Shown one piece after another: positions 27,085 through 36,856 of a stretch of DNA of 55,815 bases. The translations under genes were made by a program, and so were the position numbers. This DNA is from Vibrio aestivus. GTDB taxonomy: Bacteria > Pseudomonadota > Gammaproteobacteria > Enterobacterales > Vibrionaceae. Each line of letters begins with the position of its first letter. Position 1 is the stretch's first letter. The notes below the pieces were generated by a model. That model worked only from the letters and a program-made list of their open reading frames with translations. It ran no database searches and had not been told where the DNA came from. The DNA is taken from assembly GCA_003263845.1 (NCBI GenBank), contig JYJN01000176.1, forward strand, positions 1-55,815. The letters run 5' to 3'.

Positions 27085-28800
27085 ATGAGTAGTAACGGAG
27101 TACTGACAAGCTTACTAAAATGGGTTGTGGCTCAAATGATACTAGTTTGCCTGACCGTATCTTCAGCCTTTGCTGAAGGGGACCTTGCAGCAGTCAATCG
27201 TTTGGAGTCGATCGACTTTCGCGTCAATAAGGAGAAAAGCGCAGTGATAGTGGTGGAGTTAGCCTCTTCATCGACGGTTGTTGACATAAAAAAAGCGCAA
27301 GAGGGCCTGAGTATTGAGTTACTGGAAACGCAGGTTGGCGACGACAAACTGCAACTGTTGGATGTAGCGGATTTTGCCACTTTGGTCGACAGCATCGAGG
27401 TATTCAGGCAATCAAATTCCGTCTTGTTGTTGGCCGAAGTAAATGCGGATTATGAGTTTGATTACACCCTAAAAGGCCAGCGTTTAGAAGTAACGGTAAG
27501 CGCACCAAAAGTTGAGCCTGAAACACAAGAAAAAAGCCTACTGGATAAAGAAGGCAAGCTCATATCTATTAACTTCCAAGATATAGCGGTGCGAAATGTG
27601 CTGCAGTTAATCGCCGATTACAATGGCTTCAATCTTGTGGTGTCCGATTCGGTCTCTGGCAATCTAACGTTGCGATTAGACGGCGTGCCTTGGCAGCAAG
27701 TCCTCGACATAATTCTTAAGGTGAAAGGCCTCGATAAGCGAGTGGATGGTAACGTCATCCTTATTGCGCCTAAAGAAGAGTTAGATCTTAGAGAGCAGCA
27801 GCAACTTGAGAAAGCTCGGTTAGAAGAGGAACTCGGTGATCTTCACTCCGACATTCTTAAAGTGAAGTTCGCTAAAGCATCGGATATTGCAGAAATGATT
27901 GGCGGTGAGGGCGCGGTAAACATGCTGTCTGATCGTGGTTCAATCACAGTAGATGAACGTACCAACTCTTTGTTAATTCGTGAGTTACCTGACAATATTG
28001 AAGTGATTCGAGAAATCATAGATTCGCTCGATATTCCGGTTAAACAAGTACAAATCGAAGCTCGAATCGTCACTGTTAATGAAGGTAATTTGGATGAGCT
28101 AGGGGTCCGATGGGGCTTTAGTAAAACCAGTGGTGACTTCACCGCCGGCGGTTCGATTGAAAGTAACCTTTGGCAGCAAGGACTGCTAAGTGGGGAGCTT
28201 CCGGTAGACGATTTTCTGAATGTAAACTTGGCGGCGACCAATGCAGCAGCATCATCAATCGCTTTTCAAGTCGCGAAACTAGGCTCTGATTTGTTGCTTG
28301 ATTTGGAACTCTCGGCGCTACAGCGTGAATCAAAAGCGGAAATTATTTCCAGCCCAAGATTGATTACGACCAACAAAAAGCCTGCTTACATTGAGCAGGG
28401 TACGGAAATCCCTTATTTAGAATCGTCTTCAAGCGGTGCGACTTCTGTCTCCTTTAAAAAGGCTGTATTGAGCTTAAAAGTGACGCCGCAAATCACCCCT
28501 GATAATCGATTGGTGCTCGACTTGAGTGTTACCCAAGATAGGCCTGGAGAAGTCGTCAAAACAGGAGTAGGGGAAGCCGTAGCAATCAATACTCAGCGCA
28601 TTGGAACACAAGTTCTGGTCAATAACGGTGAAACCGTGGTTCTTGGGGGGATTTACCAACACAGTCTGACTAACTCTGTCGATAAGGTACCAGTGCTTGG
28701 TGACTTACCCTTACTTGGTGCTCTGTTTCGCCGAACCTATGAGCAGATGGGAAAAAGTGAACTGCTTATTTTCGTGACCCCAAAGGTCGTCATACAGTAA
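27085..28800 (+). CDS. pilQ: Type IV pilus secretin PilQ
   Basis: Forms the outer-membrane channel through which the pilus fibre passes and, in competent vibrios, DNA is drawn in. The 571 residues start with a signal peptide (cleavage likely after SSAFA), then one AMIN-like domain, a secretin/TonB short N-terminal domain (ISINFQDIAVRNVLQLIADYNG), an N-domain (ILKVKFAKASDIAEMI), and the C-terminal secretin core ending in PVLGDLPLLGALFRRT and LLIFVTPKVV. It is last in pilMNOPQ and is followed by a terminator. Confidence 0.97.
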   Translation: MSSNGVLTSLLKWVVAQMILVCLTVSSAFAEGDLAAVNRLESIDFRVNKEKSAVIVVELASSSTVVDIKKAQEGLSIELLETQVGDDKLQLLDVADFATLVDSIEVFRQSNSVLLLAEVNADYEFDYTLKGQRLEVTVSAPKVEPETQEKSLLDKEGKLISINFQDIAVRNVLQLIADYNGFNLVVSDSVSGNLTLRLDGVPWQQVLDIILKVKGLDKRVDGNVILIAPKEELDLREQQQLEKARLEEELGDLHSDILKVKFAKASDIAEMIGGEGAVNMLSDRGSITVDERTNSLLIRELPDNIEVIREIIDSLDIPVKQVQIEARIVTVNEGNLDELGVRWGFSKTSGDFTAGGSIESNLWQQGLLSGELPVDDFLNVNLAATNAAASSIAFQVAKLGSDLLLDLELSALQRESKAEIISSPRLITTNKKPAYIEQGTEIPYLESSSSGATSVSFKKAVLSLKVTPQITPDNRLVLDLSVTQDRPGEVVKTGVGEAVAINTQRIGTQVLVNNGETVVLGGIYQHSLTNSVDKVPVLGDLPLLGALFRRTYEQMGKSELLIFVTPKVVIQ

Positions 28801-28882
28801 TGCGGCTCTCTGTATTTGCAAATTATTGACTTCGTTCGCGTAAACAAGTGGCAAGTTGCTGTAAAAATCAGCATAAATGCTA

Positions 28883-28910
28883 AAAAGGCTCTAGTTTTCA
28901 GAGCCTTTTC
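28883..28910 (+). terminator. Terminator after pilQ
   Basis: AAAAGGCTCT / AGAGCCTTTT, a 10-bp stem with a 7-nt loop followed by CTATG. The T run lies within the stem's 3' arm. Confidence 0.8.
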
Positions 28911-28941
28911 TATGCTCAAAAATAAATACCAAAAAATAAAG

Positions 28942-28970
28942 TTGCATTACAGGCACCTTATCTAGATAAT
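28942..28970 (+). promoter_or_regulatory. Sigma-70 promoter for the aroKB-damX-dam operon
   Basis: TTGCAT, a 17-base spacer, then GATAAT: close to the -35/-10 consensus with ideal spacing. Transcription would start near 28977 and give a leader of about 115 nt before aroK that contains a hairpin with CCACAAG/CTTGTGG arms. Confidence 0.7.
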
Positions 28971-29007
28971 TTCGGGTCTTATCACGAATTATCTGTGAGG
29001 AATCGGT

Positions 29008-29054
29008 GCCACAAGCATCTCAAAAGCCAGTCTGTAACTGGTCTCTCTTGTGGC
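29008..29054 (+). other. Structured leader of aroK
   Basis: Outer stem GCCACAAG (29008-29015) with CTTGTGGC (29047-29054), and an inner stem CCAGT/ACTGG near 29027-29041. It lies wholly inside the predicted 5' untranslated region of aroK. Regulatory meaning is unknown. Confidence 0.5.
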
Positions 29055-29091
29055 GATGTCATTGAATTAACGTTGTAAATTACTGCTTAAC

Positions 29092-29610
29092 ATGGCTGAA
29101 AAACGCAATATTTTCCTTGTTGGCCCTATGGGTGCCGGCAAAAGCACAATTGGTAGACACCTTGCTCAATCACTTCACATGGAGTTTGTTGACTCAGACA
29201 CTGTGATCGAAGAGCGTACTGGCGCAGATATCGCTTGGGTATTTGACGTAGAAGGTGAAGATGGCTTCCGCAAACGCGAAGAGTCAGTTATTAACGACCT
29301 AACTGAAGAGCAAGGTATCGTACTTGCAACGGGTGGTGGTTCTATTCTAAGTAAAGAGAACCGCAACCGCCTGTCTGCGCGTGGTGTGGTTGTTTACCTA
29401 GAAACGACAATTGAAAAGCAGCTTGCTCGCACTAACCGCGACAAGAAGCGTCCACTGCTACAAACAGACAACCCACGCGATGTGTTGGAGTCTCTAGCGG
29501 GTGAACGCAATGGTCTGTATGAAGAAGTTGCGGATTACACCGTACGTACAGACGATCAAAGTGCAAAAGTGGTAGCCAACCAGATCGTAAAAATGCTAGA
29601 AGAACGTTAA
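29092..29610 (+). CDS. aroK: Shikimate kinase I
   Basis: Phosphorylates shikimate at the 3-hydroxyl with ATP in the chorismate pathway. The 172 residues start MAEKRNIFLVGPMGAGKST (Walker A). They also show DSDTVIEERTG (shikimate and Mg binding), FRKREE and ATGGGSIL, all typical of the family, and the lid Arg region KKRPLL. It is first of a long operon conserved in gammaproteobacteria; aroB follows 26 bases downstream. Confidence 0.98.
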   Translation: MAEKRNIFLVGPMGAGKSTIGRHLAQSLHMEFVDSDTVIEERTGADIAWVFDVEGEDGFRKREESVINDLTEEQGIVLATGGGSILSKENRNRLSARGVVVYLETTIEKQLARTNRDKKRPLLQTDNPRDVLESLAGERNGLYEEVADYTVRTDDQSAKVVANQIVKMLEER

Positions 29611-29636
29611 TCGTTTCTTTAATCGGAGAGCAAACC

Positions 29637-30743
29637 ATGGAACGGATTACGGTCAGTCTCGGTGAGCGTAGCTACCCAATCTCTATCGGTGCCGGATTAT
29701 TCAATGATCCGGCCCACCTTTTTACTTTATCTCAAAAACAAAAGTTATCTGGCAAACAAAAAGTTGTCGTAATCAGTAACGTTACGGTCGCGCCGCTTTA
29801 TGCCGATAAAATCTTAAGTCTGATTGAACAACTAGGTTGTCAGGCTTCTCTTCTTTCTTTGCCAGATGGCGAACAGTACAAGTCACTCGAAACTTTTAAC
29901 CAAGTGATGAACTTCCTGCTGGAAGGGAATTACAGCCGCGACGTGGTTGTGGTTGCGTTAGGTGGTGGTGTTATTGGTGATCTCGTTGGTTTTTCTGCAG
30001 CTTGCTATCAGCGCGGTGTAGACTTTATTCAAATTCCAACTACTCTGCTGTCACAAGTTGATTCTTCTGTGGGTGGTAAAACCGCGGTGAACCATCCGCT
30101 TGGCAAGAATATGATCGGTGCTTTCTACCAGCCGAAAGCAGTAGTGATTGATATTGACTGCTTGGCTACATTGCCAGAAAGAGAATTTGCCGCAGGTGTG
30201 GCAGAGGTGATCAAGTACGGAATCATCTACGATCAAGACTTCTTCGTTTGGCTAGAAGAGAACATGGACAAACTCTATGCTCTTGATCAGCAAGCATTAA
30301 CTTACGCGATTGCACGTTGTTGTGAAATTAAAGCAGAAGTGGTTGCTCAAGACGAAAAAGAGTCTGGAATTCGTGCATTGCTGAATCTAGGTCATACTTT
30401 TGGCCATGCTATTGAAGCTGAACTCGGTTATGGTAAATGGCTACATGGTGAAGCAGTTTCTTCGGGTACAGTAATGGCGGCCAAAACGGCTCAACTGCAA
30501 GGCTTGATCTCCGAGCAGCAGGTTGAACGAATCATTTCTATACTCAAGAAGGCGAAATTGCCAATTCACACCCCTGAAAGTATGTCTTTCGACGACTTTA
30601 TGAAGCACATGATGCGTGACAAAAAAGTACTTTCTGGTGAGCTTCGCCTAGTCCTGCCAACTAGCATCGGTAGTGCAGAAGTAGTCAAAGGTGTGCCAGA
30701 ATCGGTGATCGAGCAAGCTATCGATTTTTGTCGCACACTGTAG
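29637..30743 (+). CDS. aroB: 3-dehydroquinate synthase
   Basis: Converts DAHP to 3-dehydroquinate, the second step of the chorismate pathway, using NAD and a divalent metal. The 368 residues hold the NAD-binding GGGVIGDLVGFSAA, the TTLLSQVDSSVGGKTAVNH active-site segment, and metal ligands in GHTFGHAIE and the following HGEAV. The ATG is preceded by GGAGAGCAAACC. It is co-transcribed with aroK and damX. Confidence 0.98.
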   Translation: MERITVSLGERSYPISIGAGLFNDPAHLFTLSQKQKLSGKQKVVVISNVTVAPLYADKILSLIEQLGCQASLLSLPDGEQYKSLETFNQVMNFLLEGNYSRDVVVVALGGGVIGDLVGFSAACYQRGVDFIQIPTTLLSQVDSSVGGKTAVNHPLGKNMIGAFYQPKAVVIDIDCLATLPEREFAAGVAEVIKYGIIYDQDFFVWLEENMDKLYALDQQALTYAIARCCEIKAEVVAQDEKESGIRALLNLGHTFGHAIEAELGYGKWLHGEAVSSGTVMAAKTAQLQGLISEQQVERIISILKKAKLPIHTPESMSFDDFMKHMMRDKKVLSGELRLVLPTSIGSAEVVKGVPESVIEQAIDFCRTL

Positions 30744-30785
30744 TTTAGGTAAAGGTAGACAGAAATCTGTCTCTAGGACGGCTGA

Positions 30786-32318
30786 ATGAGTTTGTCGCAT
30801 GAGTTGGAGTTGGAGTCCCAGTTAGAGCTTTTAGAGCGCTTACAACTTCTCACCAATTTTGGTTCTAATCTGATCACTGTAGGCGGAGCTCAAGGCTCAG
30901 GTAAGTCTTGGCTCGCTCAGCACTATTTAGAATCTTGGGCTGAAGATAAAAACCAATCTCTACTCATGTGTCATCCTAATCAGGATGACACCCAGCGTCG
31001 TTCTACCATTCTCAATCAAATCGTTTCTGACCCTTATTACAATCCCCAAGACAGCTTAGTTGATAGCCTTGCGACGATTCTTGATGGAGAATCTTGCGAT
31101 GTTGTGATCGTTATTGATGATGCCCACCTGCTCAACGAGTCGTTGATCTCCGAGCTTTGGATGCTCGTGCTTGAATCTCAAGCTAATCCCAAATGGACAG
31201 TCAATGTTGTGCTGTTCGCACAATCGAACAGCTTGGAATCCTTATTAACTCGTTTGAGTTATGGTCAAGAACATAAACCGATAGATTTAGAAATAGAGCC
31301 ATTAAATCAAGAAGAAGCGGACAGATTCTTTGAACATTTGGTGATGCGCTATGTCGAAGATGATATGGAACGTCGAGCACGCAGTGCGTATCGAAAAGTA
31401 AAACTTTTACCGGGTGAAATTATGGCGATTGGCGAACAGAAAGTGGAAAAACGGATCATTATCCGCTCAATAGTGGGCTCTCCAATAAACATTGCTTTGA
31501 TTGTTGTGGTGTTACTTCTGCTATTGGGAGGTGGATACTGGTGGATGATGTCCCAACCTTCACCAGATGAAAGAGCCGAGCAGATTGCAAGTAACCTCGA
31601 ACAAACTGTTATTCCAACGCTACCTGAATTGAACTCAGGTGAACAGGACCAAATGGTTGACCAAAACATGGAAAATGTCGATGGCACGCCAGATGATATG
31701 CAAAATCCAAGTTTTGATGGCGCTGTTGATGATTCGCTATCGCTACCACCAGATTTAGTCGGTGATGCTGCGAGTGTGGGCAGCGCAGAGGATGAAAACC
31801 AACGTGTGGTGATCACCTCTGATGTTGTTGATGCGATCATGGAAGGCAAAGCGGATGAAGCCGATACCAAAGTGATTGATGACGTTGTTGAACAAGCAAC
31901 GGTAACAACGGAAGTGAGCGACTCTTCCCAAATCAATACGACAACGTCAAACGAGCCAGAAAGTGCATTGGCGGTTGAGCCTATCGTTGAAGAGGCCCCT
32001 GAAACCATCATCCGATTCTCGTTTGCGCGTGAAGAGCTCAAAGCTTACTCGCCGCGCAGTTACACTTTGCAGTTGGCTGCGATGAACACGTTAGAAGAAG
32101 TACAGCGATTTATCGATGAACACAACCTTGATGGTCAAGTCTATGTTTATCCTACCGTGCGTGGCGACTTGGATTGGTACATCGTGACTTTCAGCAATTA
32201 CCCAACTATTCAAGTGGCAAGAGATGCGGTTGCTACGCTATCTCAAGAGCTGCAACAGCTGGATCCTTGGGCGAAGTCTTTGAGCCAAGTTCACCGAGAA
32301 ATCGACCGAACAAATTAA
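30786..32318 (+). CDS. damX: SPOR-domain cell division protein DamX
   Basis: A septal-ring membrane protein that binds denuded peptidoglycan. The N-terminal AAA-type ATPase region has Walker A GGAQGSGKSWL (about residue 34) and Walker B VVIVIDDAHLL. One transmembrane helix follows (about residues 238-258, IALIVVVLLLLLGGGYWW), then a long acidic periplasmic linker and a C-terminal SPOR domain (YTLQLAAMNTLEEVQRFI ... WYIVTFSNYPTI). The 510 residues are longer than E. coli DamX, mainly because of the ATPase part and linker, as is usual in vibrios. It lies between aroB and dam. Confidence 0.93.
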   Translation: MSLSHELELESQLELLERLQLLTNFGSNLITVGGAQGSGKSWLAQHYLESWAEDKNQSLLMCHPNQDDTQRRSTILNQIVSDPYYNPQDSLVDSLATILDGESCDVVIVIDDAHLLNESLISELWMLVLESQANPKWTVNVVLFAQSNSLESLLTRLSYGQEHKPIDLEIEPLNQEEADRFFEHLVMRYVEDDMERRARSAYRKVKLLPGEIMAIGEQKVEKRIIIRSIVGSPINIALIVVVLLLLLGGGYWWMMSQPSPDERAEQIASNLEQTVIPTLPELNSGEQDQMVDQNMENVDGTPDDMQNPSFDGAVDDSLSLPPDLVGDAASVGSAEDENQRVVITSDVVDAIMEGKADEADTKVIDDVVEQATVTTEVSDSSQINTTTSNEPESALAVEPIVEEAPETIIRFSFAREELKAYSPRSYTLQLAAMNTLEEVQRFIDEHNLDGQVYVYPTVRGDLDWYIVTFSNYPTIQVARDAVATLSQELQQLDPWAKSLSQVHREIDRTN

Positions 32319-32407
32319 CGGGCCAAAGATAAATTGGTCGTTTGGGTAAAGCTTGAAAATATGATACATTCCGCAGCCTTATTTGTGGTTGATAGACAGA
32401 GCAGTAG

Positions 32408-33232
32408 ATGAAAAAGCAGCGCGCCTTTCTAAAGTGGGCCGGCGGAAAATATGGCCTAGTGGAAGATATTCAGCGTCACCTGCCTGCTGCTCGTAAGTTG
32501 GTAGAGCCCTTTGTAGGTGCTGGCTCTGTTTTTCTAAATACCGATTATGATCAATATCTTCTCGCCGATATTAATCCAGACCTGATCAATCTTTATAACC
32601 TCCTCAAAGATAAGCCTGCGGACTATATTACCGAGTCTAAGCGTTGGTTTACGCCTGAATACAACCGAAAAGAGGTTTATTTGGATGTGCGTGCTCAGTT
32701 CAATGCAACTGATGACGTGATGTATCGTTCATTAGCGTTTTTGTACATGAATCGTTTCGGTTTCAATGGCTTATGTCGATACAACAAAAAAGGCGGCTTC
32801 AATGTGCCGTTTGGCTCATACAAAAAACCTTACTTCCCGGAAGCTGAGTTGGAGTTCTTTGCGGAAAAAGCCAAAAAAGCGACGTTTATTTGTGAAGGTT
32901 ACACCGAGACGTTCAAGCGTGCTCGCAAAGGCTGCGTGGTGTATTGCGATCCTCCGTATGCCCCGCTTTCTACAACCGCTAATTTCACCTCTTATGCTGG
33001 TAATGGCTTTTCGTTAGACGACCAAGCCGCGCTTGCCGATGTAGCGGAGAAAACAGCACAAGATCGTGGCATCCCTGTCCTTATTTCTAATCACGACACG
33101 ACACTCACTCGTCGTTTGTATCATGGCGCTGACCTCAATGTGGTCAAAGTGAAGCGAACCATCAGCCGAAATGGGGCTGGCCGCAACAAAGTCGATGAGC
33201 TGTTGGCGCTTTTCAACGCCAAAGAATCCTAA
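32408..33232 (+). CDS. dam: DNA adenine methylase Dam
   Basis: Methylates adenine N6 in GATC, marking the parental strand for mismatch repair and timing replication initiation. The 274 residues contain the SAM motif FLKWAGGKYGL at the N-terminus and the catalytic DPPY in VVYCDPPYAPLS (about residue 180), arranged as in alpha-group N6 methyltransferases. Dam is essential in some vibrios. An 89-base gap follows damX and may hold a minor promoter. No partner restriction gene is nearby, so this is the housekeeping enzyme. Confidence 0.98.
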   Translation: MKKQRAFLKWAGGKYGLVEDIQRHLPAARKLVEPFVGAGSVFLNTDYDQYLLADINPDLINLYNLLKDKPADYITESKRWFTPEYNRKEVYLDVRAQFNATDDVMYRSLAFLYMNRFGFNGLCRYNKKGGFNVPFGSYKKPYFPEAELEFFAEKAKKATFICEGYTETFKRARKGCVVYCDPPYAPLSTTANFTSYAGNGFSLDDQAALADVAEKTAQDRGIPVLISNHDTTLTRRLYHGADLNVVKVKRTISRNGAGRNKVDELLALFNAKES

Positions 33233-33341
33233 TCAAGCCTAGGACTTTTCTCGACCATTAGGTAGAATTGCGGGCGAAATCTGCTCATTTCGAGTCAAAG
33301 TCTCGAGCAGAAACCCCAATTCAAATACTTAGAGGTCAGGC

Positions 33342-34010
33342 ATGAAAGATTTCCTAATCGCACCATCCATTTTATCTGCAGATTTTGCGCGTCTTGGTGA
33401 AGACGTAGAGAAAGTACTCGCAGCGGGCGCGGATGTGGTTCACTTCGATGTAATGGACAACCATTACGTTCCAAACCTGACTTTTGGTGCGCCTGTGTGT
33501 AAAGCACTGCGTGACTACGGTATTACCGCTCCTATCGACGTTCACCTAATGGTGAAGCCTGTTGATCGTATCATCCCCGACTTTGCTAAAGCGGGTGCAT
33601 CAATGATTACCTTCCACGTCGAAGCGTCGGAGCACGTTGATCGCACACTTCAGTTGATCAAAGAGCACGGCTGTCAGGCGGGTGTGGTACTAAACCCAGC
33701 AACGCCGCTTTCTTGCCTTGAATTTATCATGGATAAAGTGGACTTGATTCTACTGATGTCGGTAAACCCAGGCTTTGGTGGTCAGTCGTTCATCCCTCAT
33801 ACATTGGATAAACTGCGTGCAGTTCGTAAGCTGATCGATGAGTCTGGCCGTAATATTCGCCTAGAGATCGACGGTGGCGTAAAAGTCGAAAACATTCGTG
33901 AAATCGCAGAAGCGGGTGCAGATATGTTCGTCGCGGGTTCAGCAATCTTTAACCAACCTGATTACAAGCAAGTAATTGACGAAATGCGTGCAGAGCTGGC
34001 GAAAGCTTAG
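33342..34010 (+). CDS. rpe: Ribulose-phosphate 3-epimerase
   Basis: Interconverts ribulose 5-phosphate and xylulose 5-phosphate in the pentose phosphate pathway. A (beta/alpha)8 barrel of 222 residues with IAPSILSADFARLG at the N-terminus, metal-binding HFDVMDNHYVPNL and DVHLMV, and NPGFGGQSFI plus EIDGGV in the C-terminal half. It lies between dam and gph in the conserved operon. Confidence 0.98.
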   Translation: MKDFLIAPSILSADFARLGEDVEKVLAAGADVVHFDVMDNHYVPNLTFGAPVCKALRDYGITAPIDVHLMVKPVDRIIPDFAKAGASMITFHVEASEHVDRTLQLIKEHGCQAGVVLNPATPLSCLEFIMDKVDLILLMSVNPGFGGQSFIPHTLDKLRAVRKLIDESGRNIRLEIDGGVKVENIREIAEAGADMFVAGSAIFNQPDYKQVIDEMRAELAKA

Positions 34011-34029
34011 TAATCTAATTTTTATTCTA

Positions 34030-34064
34030 ATGACGAGCTCCTCTGGGAGCTCGTCATCTTTCCT
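34030..34064 (+). terminator. Hairpin between rpe and gph
   Basis: ATGACGAGCTC / GAGCTCGTCAT, a perfect 11-bp stem plus one more C-G pair and a tetraloop, followed by CTTTCCTATTTT. It is a weak or partial terminator, since gph and trpS are normally in the same operon. Confidence 0.55.
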
Positions 34065-34084
34065 ATTTTAGGTGTTTTTGGGGA

Positions 34085-34779
34085 ATGGATGTAACCATGA
34101 TTAAACTGATTGCCTTTGATTTGGATGGAACCTTGCTTGATAGTGTGCCAGATCTGGCATTAGCGGCAGACAGAACTGTGCAAGCGCTTGGCTTTCCATC
34201 GGTATCAGAAGAGCAAGTCCGCGACTACGTGGGCAATGGTGCCGATGTGCTGATTGGCCGCTCACTGAGCCAAAGCTTAACCATCGATAGTAACTTAAGC
34301 GAAGAGCTTCGTGCTAAAGCGCGAGTGATGTTCGATGAGAATTACGAGCTAACGGGTCACAAACTGAGCCACCTGTATGACAATGTATACTCGACCTTAA
34401 AAGAGCTGCATGCGGCTGGGTTTACCTTGGCGTTGGTGACTAATAAGCTTCTAAGTTTGTACCGGATGTTTTAGCAAAACACGGTATTGATGGCTTTTTC
34501 TCAGACGTGATTGGTGGTGACACCTTTGCTGAAAAGAAACCTAACCCAATGGCTTTAAACTGGTTGCTGGAAAAGCATCAGTGTGACGCCCGCGAAATGA
34601 TGATGGTCGGTGACTCAAAGAACGATATCTTGGCAGCGAAGAATGCGGGTTGTCAGTCATTTGGCTTAACTTATGGGTACAACCATGGCGAGCCAATTTC
34701 AGCGTCTAATCCTGATCATGTGGCAGATAATGTCTCAGCACTGCTTGATATTGTGCAGGTCGGCGCAGAAACCGAGTAA
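34085..34779 (+). CDS. gph: Phosphoglycolate phosphatase (one frameshift)
   Basis: Dephosphorylates 2-phosphoglycolate, a by-product of repair of oxidised DNA ends. A HAD-superfamily phosphatase with the nucleophile motif AFDLDGTLLDS at the N-terminus, motif II TNK, motif III Lys in EKKPNP, and motif IV VGDSKNDILAA. The frame breaks in the TTNK region at 34448: one more C gives TNKPSKFVPDVL and a protein of about 231 residues, the usual size. Start may be ATG 34085 or ATG 34097 (MIKLIAFDLDG); neither has a clearly better ribosome site. Confidence 0.93.
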
Positions 34780-34930
34780 AAGTTCCCATCAGCTACTAGC
34801 AATATACTTGCTAATGAGTACACTGAGTAAACCGTGTTGTTTCGCTATATGGCGTAAATAATGCGGTTTTTTCATGTATCTTTTTCATAAAATTTATCCA
34901 TATCATAAAGAAGTCAAAGGAATTATTCCC

Positions 34931-35967
34931 ATGAGCAAACCCATTGTATTGAGTGGTGTTCAACCATCAGGTGAACTAAGTATCGGTAACTACCTGGGTG
35001 CTCTACGTCAATGGCAACAGATGCAAGACGACTACGATTGCCAATACTGTGTTGTAGACCTTCATGCGATTACGGTTCGTCAAGATCCTAAAGCCCTGCA
35101 TGAGGCGACTCTAGACGCATTAGCAATCTGTTTGGCGGTTGGTGTTGATCCAAAGAAGAGCACGCTATTTGTTCAGTCACACGTACCAGAGCATGCTCAA
35201 CTTGGTTGGCTTCTTAACTGTTACACCCAGATGGGCGAGCTGAGCCGTATGACTCAGTTTAAAGATAAGTCTGCTCGTTACTCGAAAGATTCATCGAGCC
35301 AGTTTGGTGATGTAAATGTTGGTCTGTTTGACTACCCAGTACTTATGGCGGCTGATATTTTGCTTTATGGTGCTCATCAAGTACCAGTAGGCAGCGATCA
35401 GAAGCAGCACCTTGAGCTCGCACGTGATATCGCGAACCGTTTCAATAACATCTACTCACCAGAACAGCCGATCTTCCAAGTGCCAGAGCCGTACATTCCA
35501 ACCGTGAATGCGCGTGTAATGAGCCTGCAAGATGCAACGAAGAAGATGTCTAAGTCTGATGACAACCGTAAGAACGTCATCACGCTGCTTGAAGAACCTA
35601 AGTCGATCATCAAGAAGATCAACAAAGCGCAGACAGACGCTGAAACCCCACCACGCATTGCGCACGACTGGGACAACAAAGCGGGTATCTCGAACCTAAT
35701 GGGCCTTTACTCAGCGGCGACAGGTAAGAGCTTTGAAGAGATTGAAGCGCAATACCAAGCGTTGAAATGTACGGCCCGTTTAAGAAAGATGTCGGCCAAG
35801 CAATCGTGGCAATGCTAGAACCAATTCAAGCAGAATATCATCGTATTCGTGCTGATCGCGCGTATATGGATGAAGTGATGAAGCAGGGCGCAGAGAAAGC
35901 ATCAGCGCGCGCAGCGGAAACACTGAAGAAAGCGTACGCAGCGGTCGGTTTTGTTGCTCGCCCATAA
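34931..35967 (+). CDS. trpS: Tryptophanyl-tRNA synthetase (one frameshift)
   Basis: Charges tRNA-Trp with tryptophan; essential. A class I synthetase with the HIGH-like SGELSIGNYLGAL and the KMSKS motif in KKMSKSDDN. I chose ATG 34931 because AAAGGAA lies 8 bases upstream and it gives the family start MSKPIVLSGVQPSG; an upstream extension is not conserved. The frame breaks at AAA 35765-35767; one added A joins the C-terminal part (MYGPFKKDVGQAIVAMLEPIQ) for about 345 residues. Because the gene is essential, this break is almost surely a sequencing error. Confidence 0.95.
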
Positions 35968-35990
35968 ATAGAGTTCAGTCTTTTTCTAGA

Positions 35991-36020
35991 AAGGTCAGCG
36001 AAAGCTGGCCTTTTTTATTT
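35991..36020 (+). terminator. Terminator after trpS
   Basis: AAGGTCAGC / GCTGGCCTT, a 9-bp stem with one G-U pair and a GAAA tetraloop, followed by TTTTTTATTTT. It ends the aroKB-trpS transcript. Confidence 0.88.
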
Positions 36021-36147
36021 TATCGTCCTTAACTACTCTTTTGAGTTTTTGTCTCTGCTGGTGGTTGCTGTTGAGTAATTTATCCTTGCCTTTCTCTCGC
36101 GCTGCTGCACAATACCGCTGTCTTTTGAATTTAGCCTTTATGCAAGC

Positions 36148-36726
36148 ATGTTACTCATCATCGATAACTACGACTCTTTCACTTACAACCTTTATCAGTA
36201 TTTCTGCGAATTAGGGGTCCAGGTGCAAGTTGCGCGTAATGATGAGATTACATTGGCTGAGATTGAGGCGCTTAACCCCACTCATTTAGTTATTTCACCC
36301 GGGCCATGTACGCCAAATGAAGCGGGCATATCCTTGGATGTAATTCGTCACTTTGCGGGTAAGTTGCCAATTCTGGGTGTGTGTTTGGGCCATCAAGCAA
36401 TCGCCCAAGTATTTGGTGGTGAAGTGGTGCGCGCGAGACAAGTGATGCATGGCAAGACCTCACCAATCACGCACAATGGTAAAAGTGTCTTTCAAGGTCT
36501 AAATAATCCGCTTACCGTGACTCGCTATCACTCTCTAGTAGTTAAAAACGGCACATTGCCTGATCAGTTCGAGTTGACCGCGTGGACTGAGCTGGAAAGC
36601 GGTGAGATGGATGAGATTATGGGTTACCAACACCGAACCTTGCCTATTGACGCTGTTCAGTTCCATCCAGAGTCAATCAAAACTGAACAAGGCCATGAAC
36701 TGTTGGCTAATTTCTTAAAACGCTGA
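36148..36726 (+). CDS. pabA: Aminodeoxychorismate synthase component II
   Basis: Glutamine amidotransferase that supplies ammonia to PabB for p-aminobenzoate, a folate precursor. The 192-residue class I amidotransferase has the N-terminal IIDNYDSFTYNLYQY, the nucleophile Cys in GVCLGHQAIAQ, and the His-Glu pair in AVQFHPESI. TrpG is the close relative, but the absence of trp genes nearby and its position next to the argD region favour PabA. No obvious terminator follows in the 130 bases before the next gene. Confidence 0.9.
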   Translation: MLLIIDNYDSFTYNLYQYFCELGVQVQVARNDEITLAEIEALNPTHLVISPGPCTPNEAGISLDVIRHFAGKLPILGVCLGHQAIAQVFGGEVVRARQVMHGKTSPITHNGKSVFQGLNNPLTVTRYHSLVVKNGTLPDQFELTAWTELESGEMDEIMGYQHRTLPIDAVQFHPESIKTEQGHELLANFLKR

Positions 36727-36856
36727 CCCTTACTCGCTATCGCTCACCACTCTCGATTGCTGGTACTTGAAACGCGGCTTCAATCTCACATCTATTTTGA
36801 CTTCGGGTTAAATCCTCCTAAGCTTTTAATATAACTCTAAAGTGTAGGGGCTTCCT

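Noticed and set aside
31349..32041. 230-residue minus-strand frame opposite damX
   Set aside because: Low-complexity Ser/Thr-rich translation that mirrors the acidic linker of damX; no ribosome site or known family.
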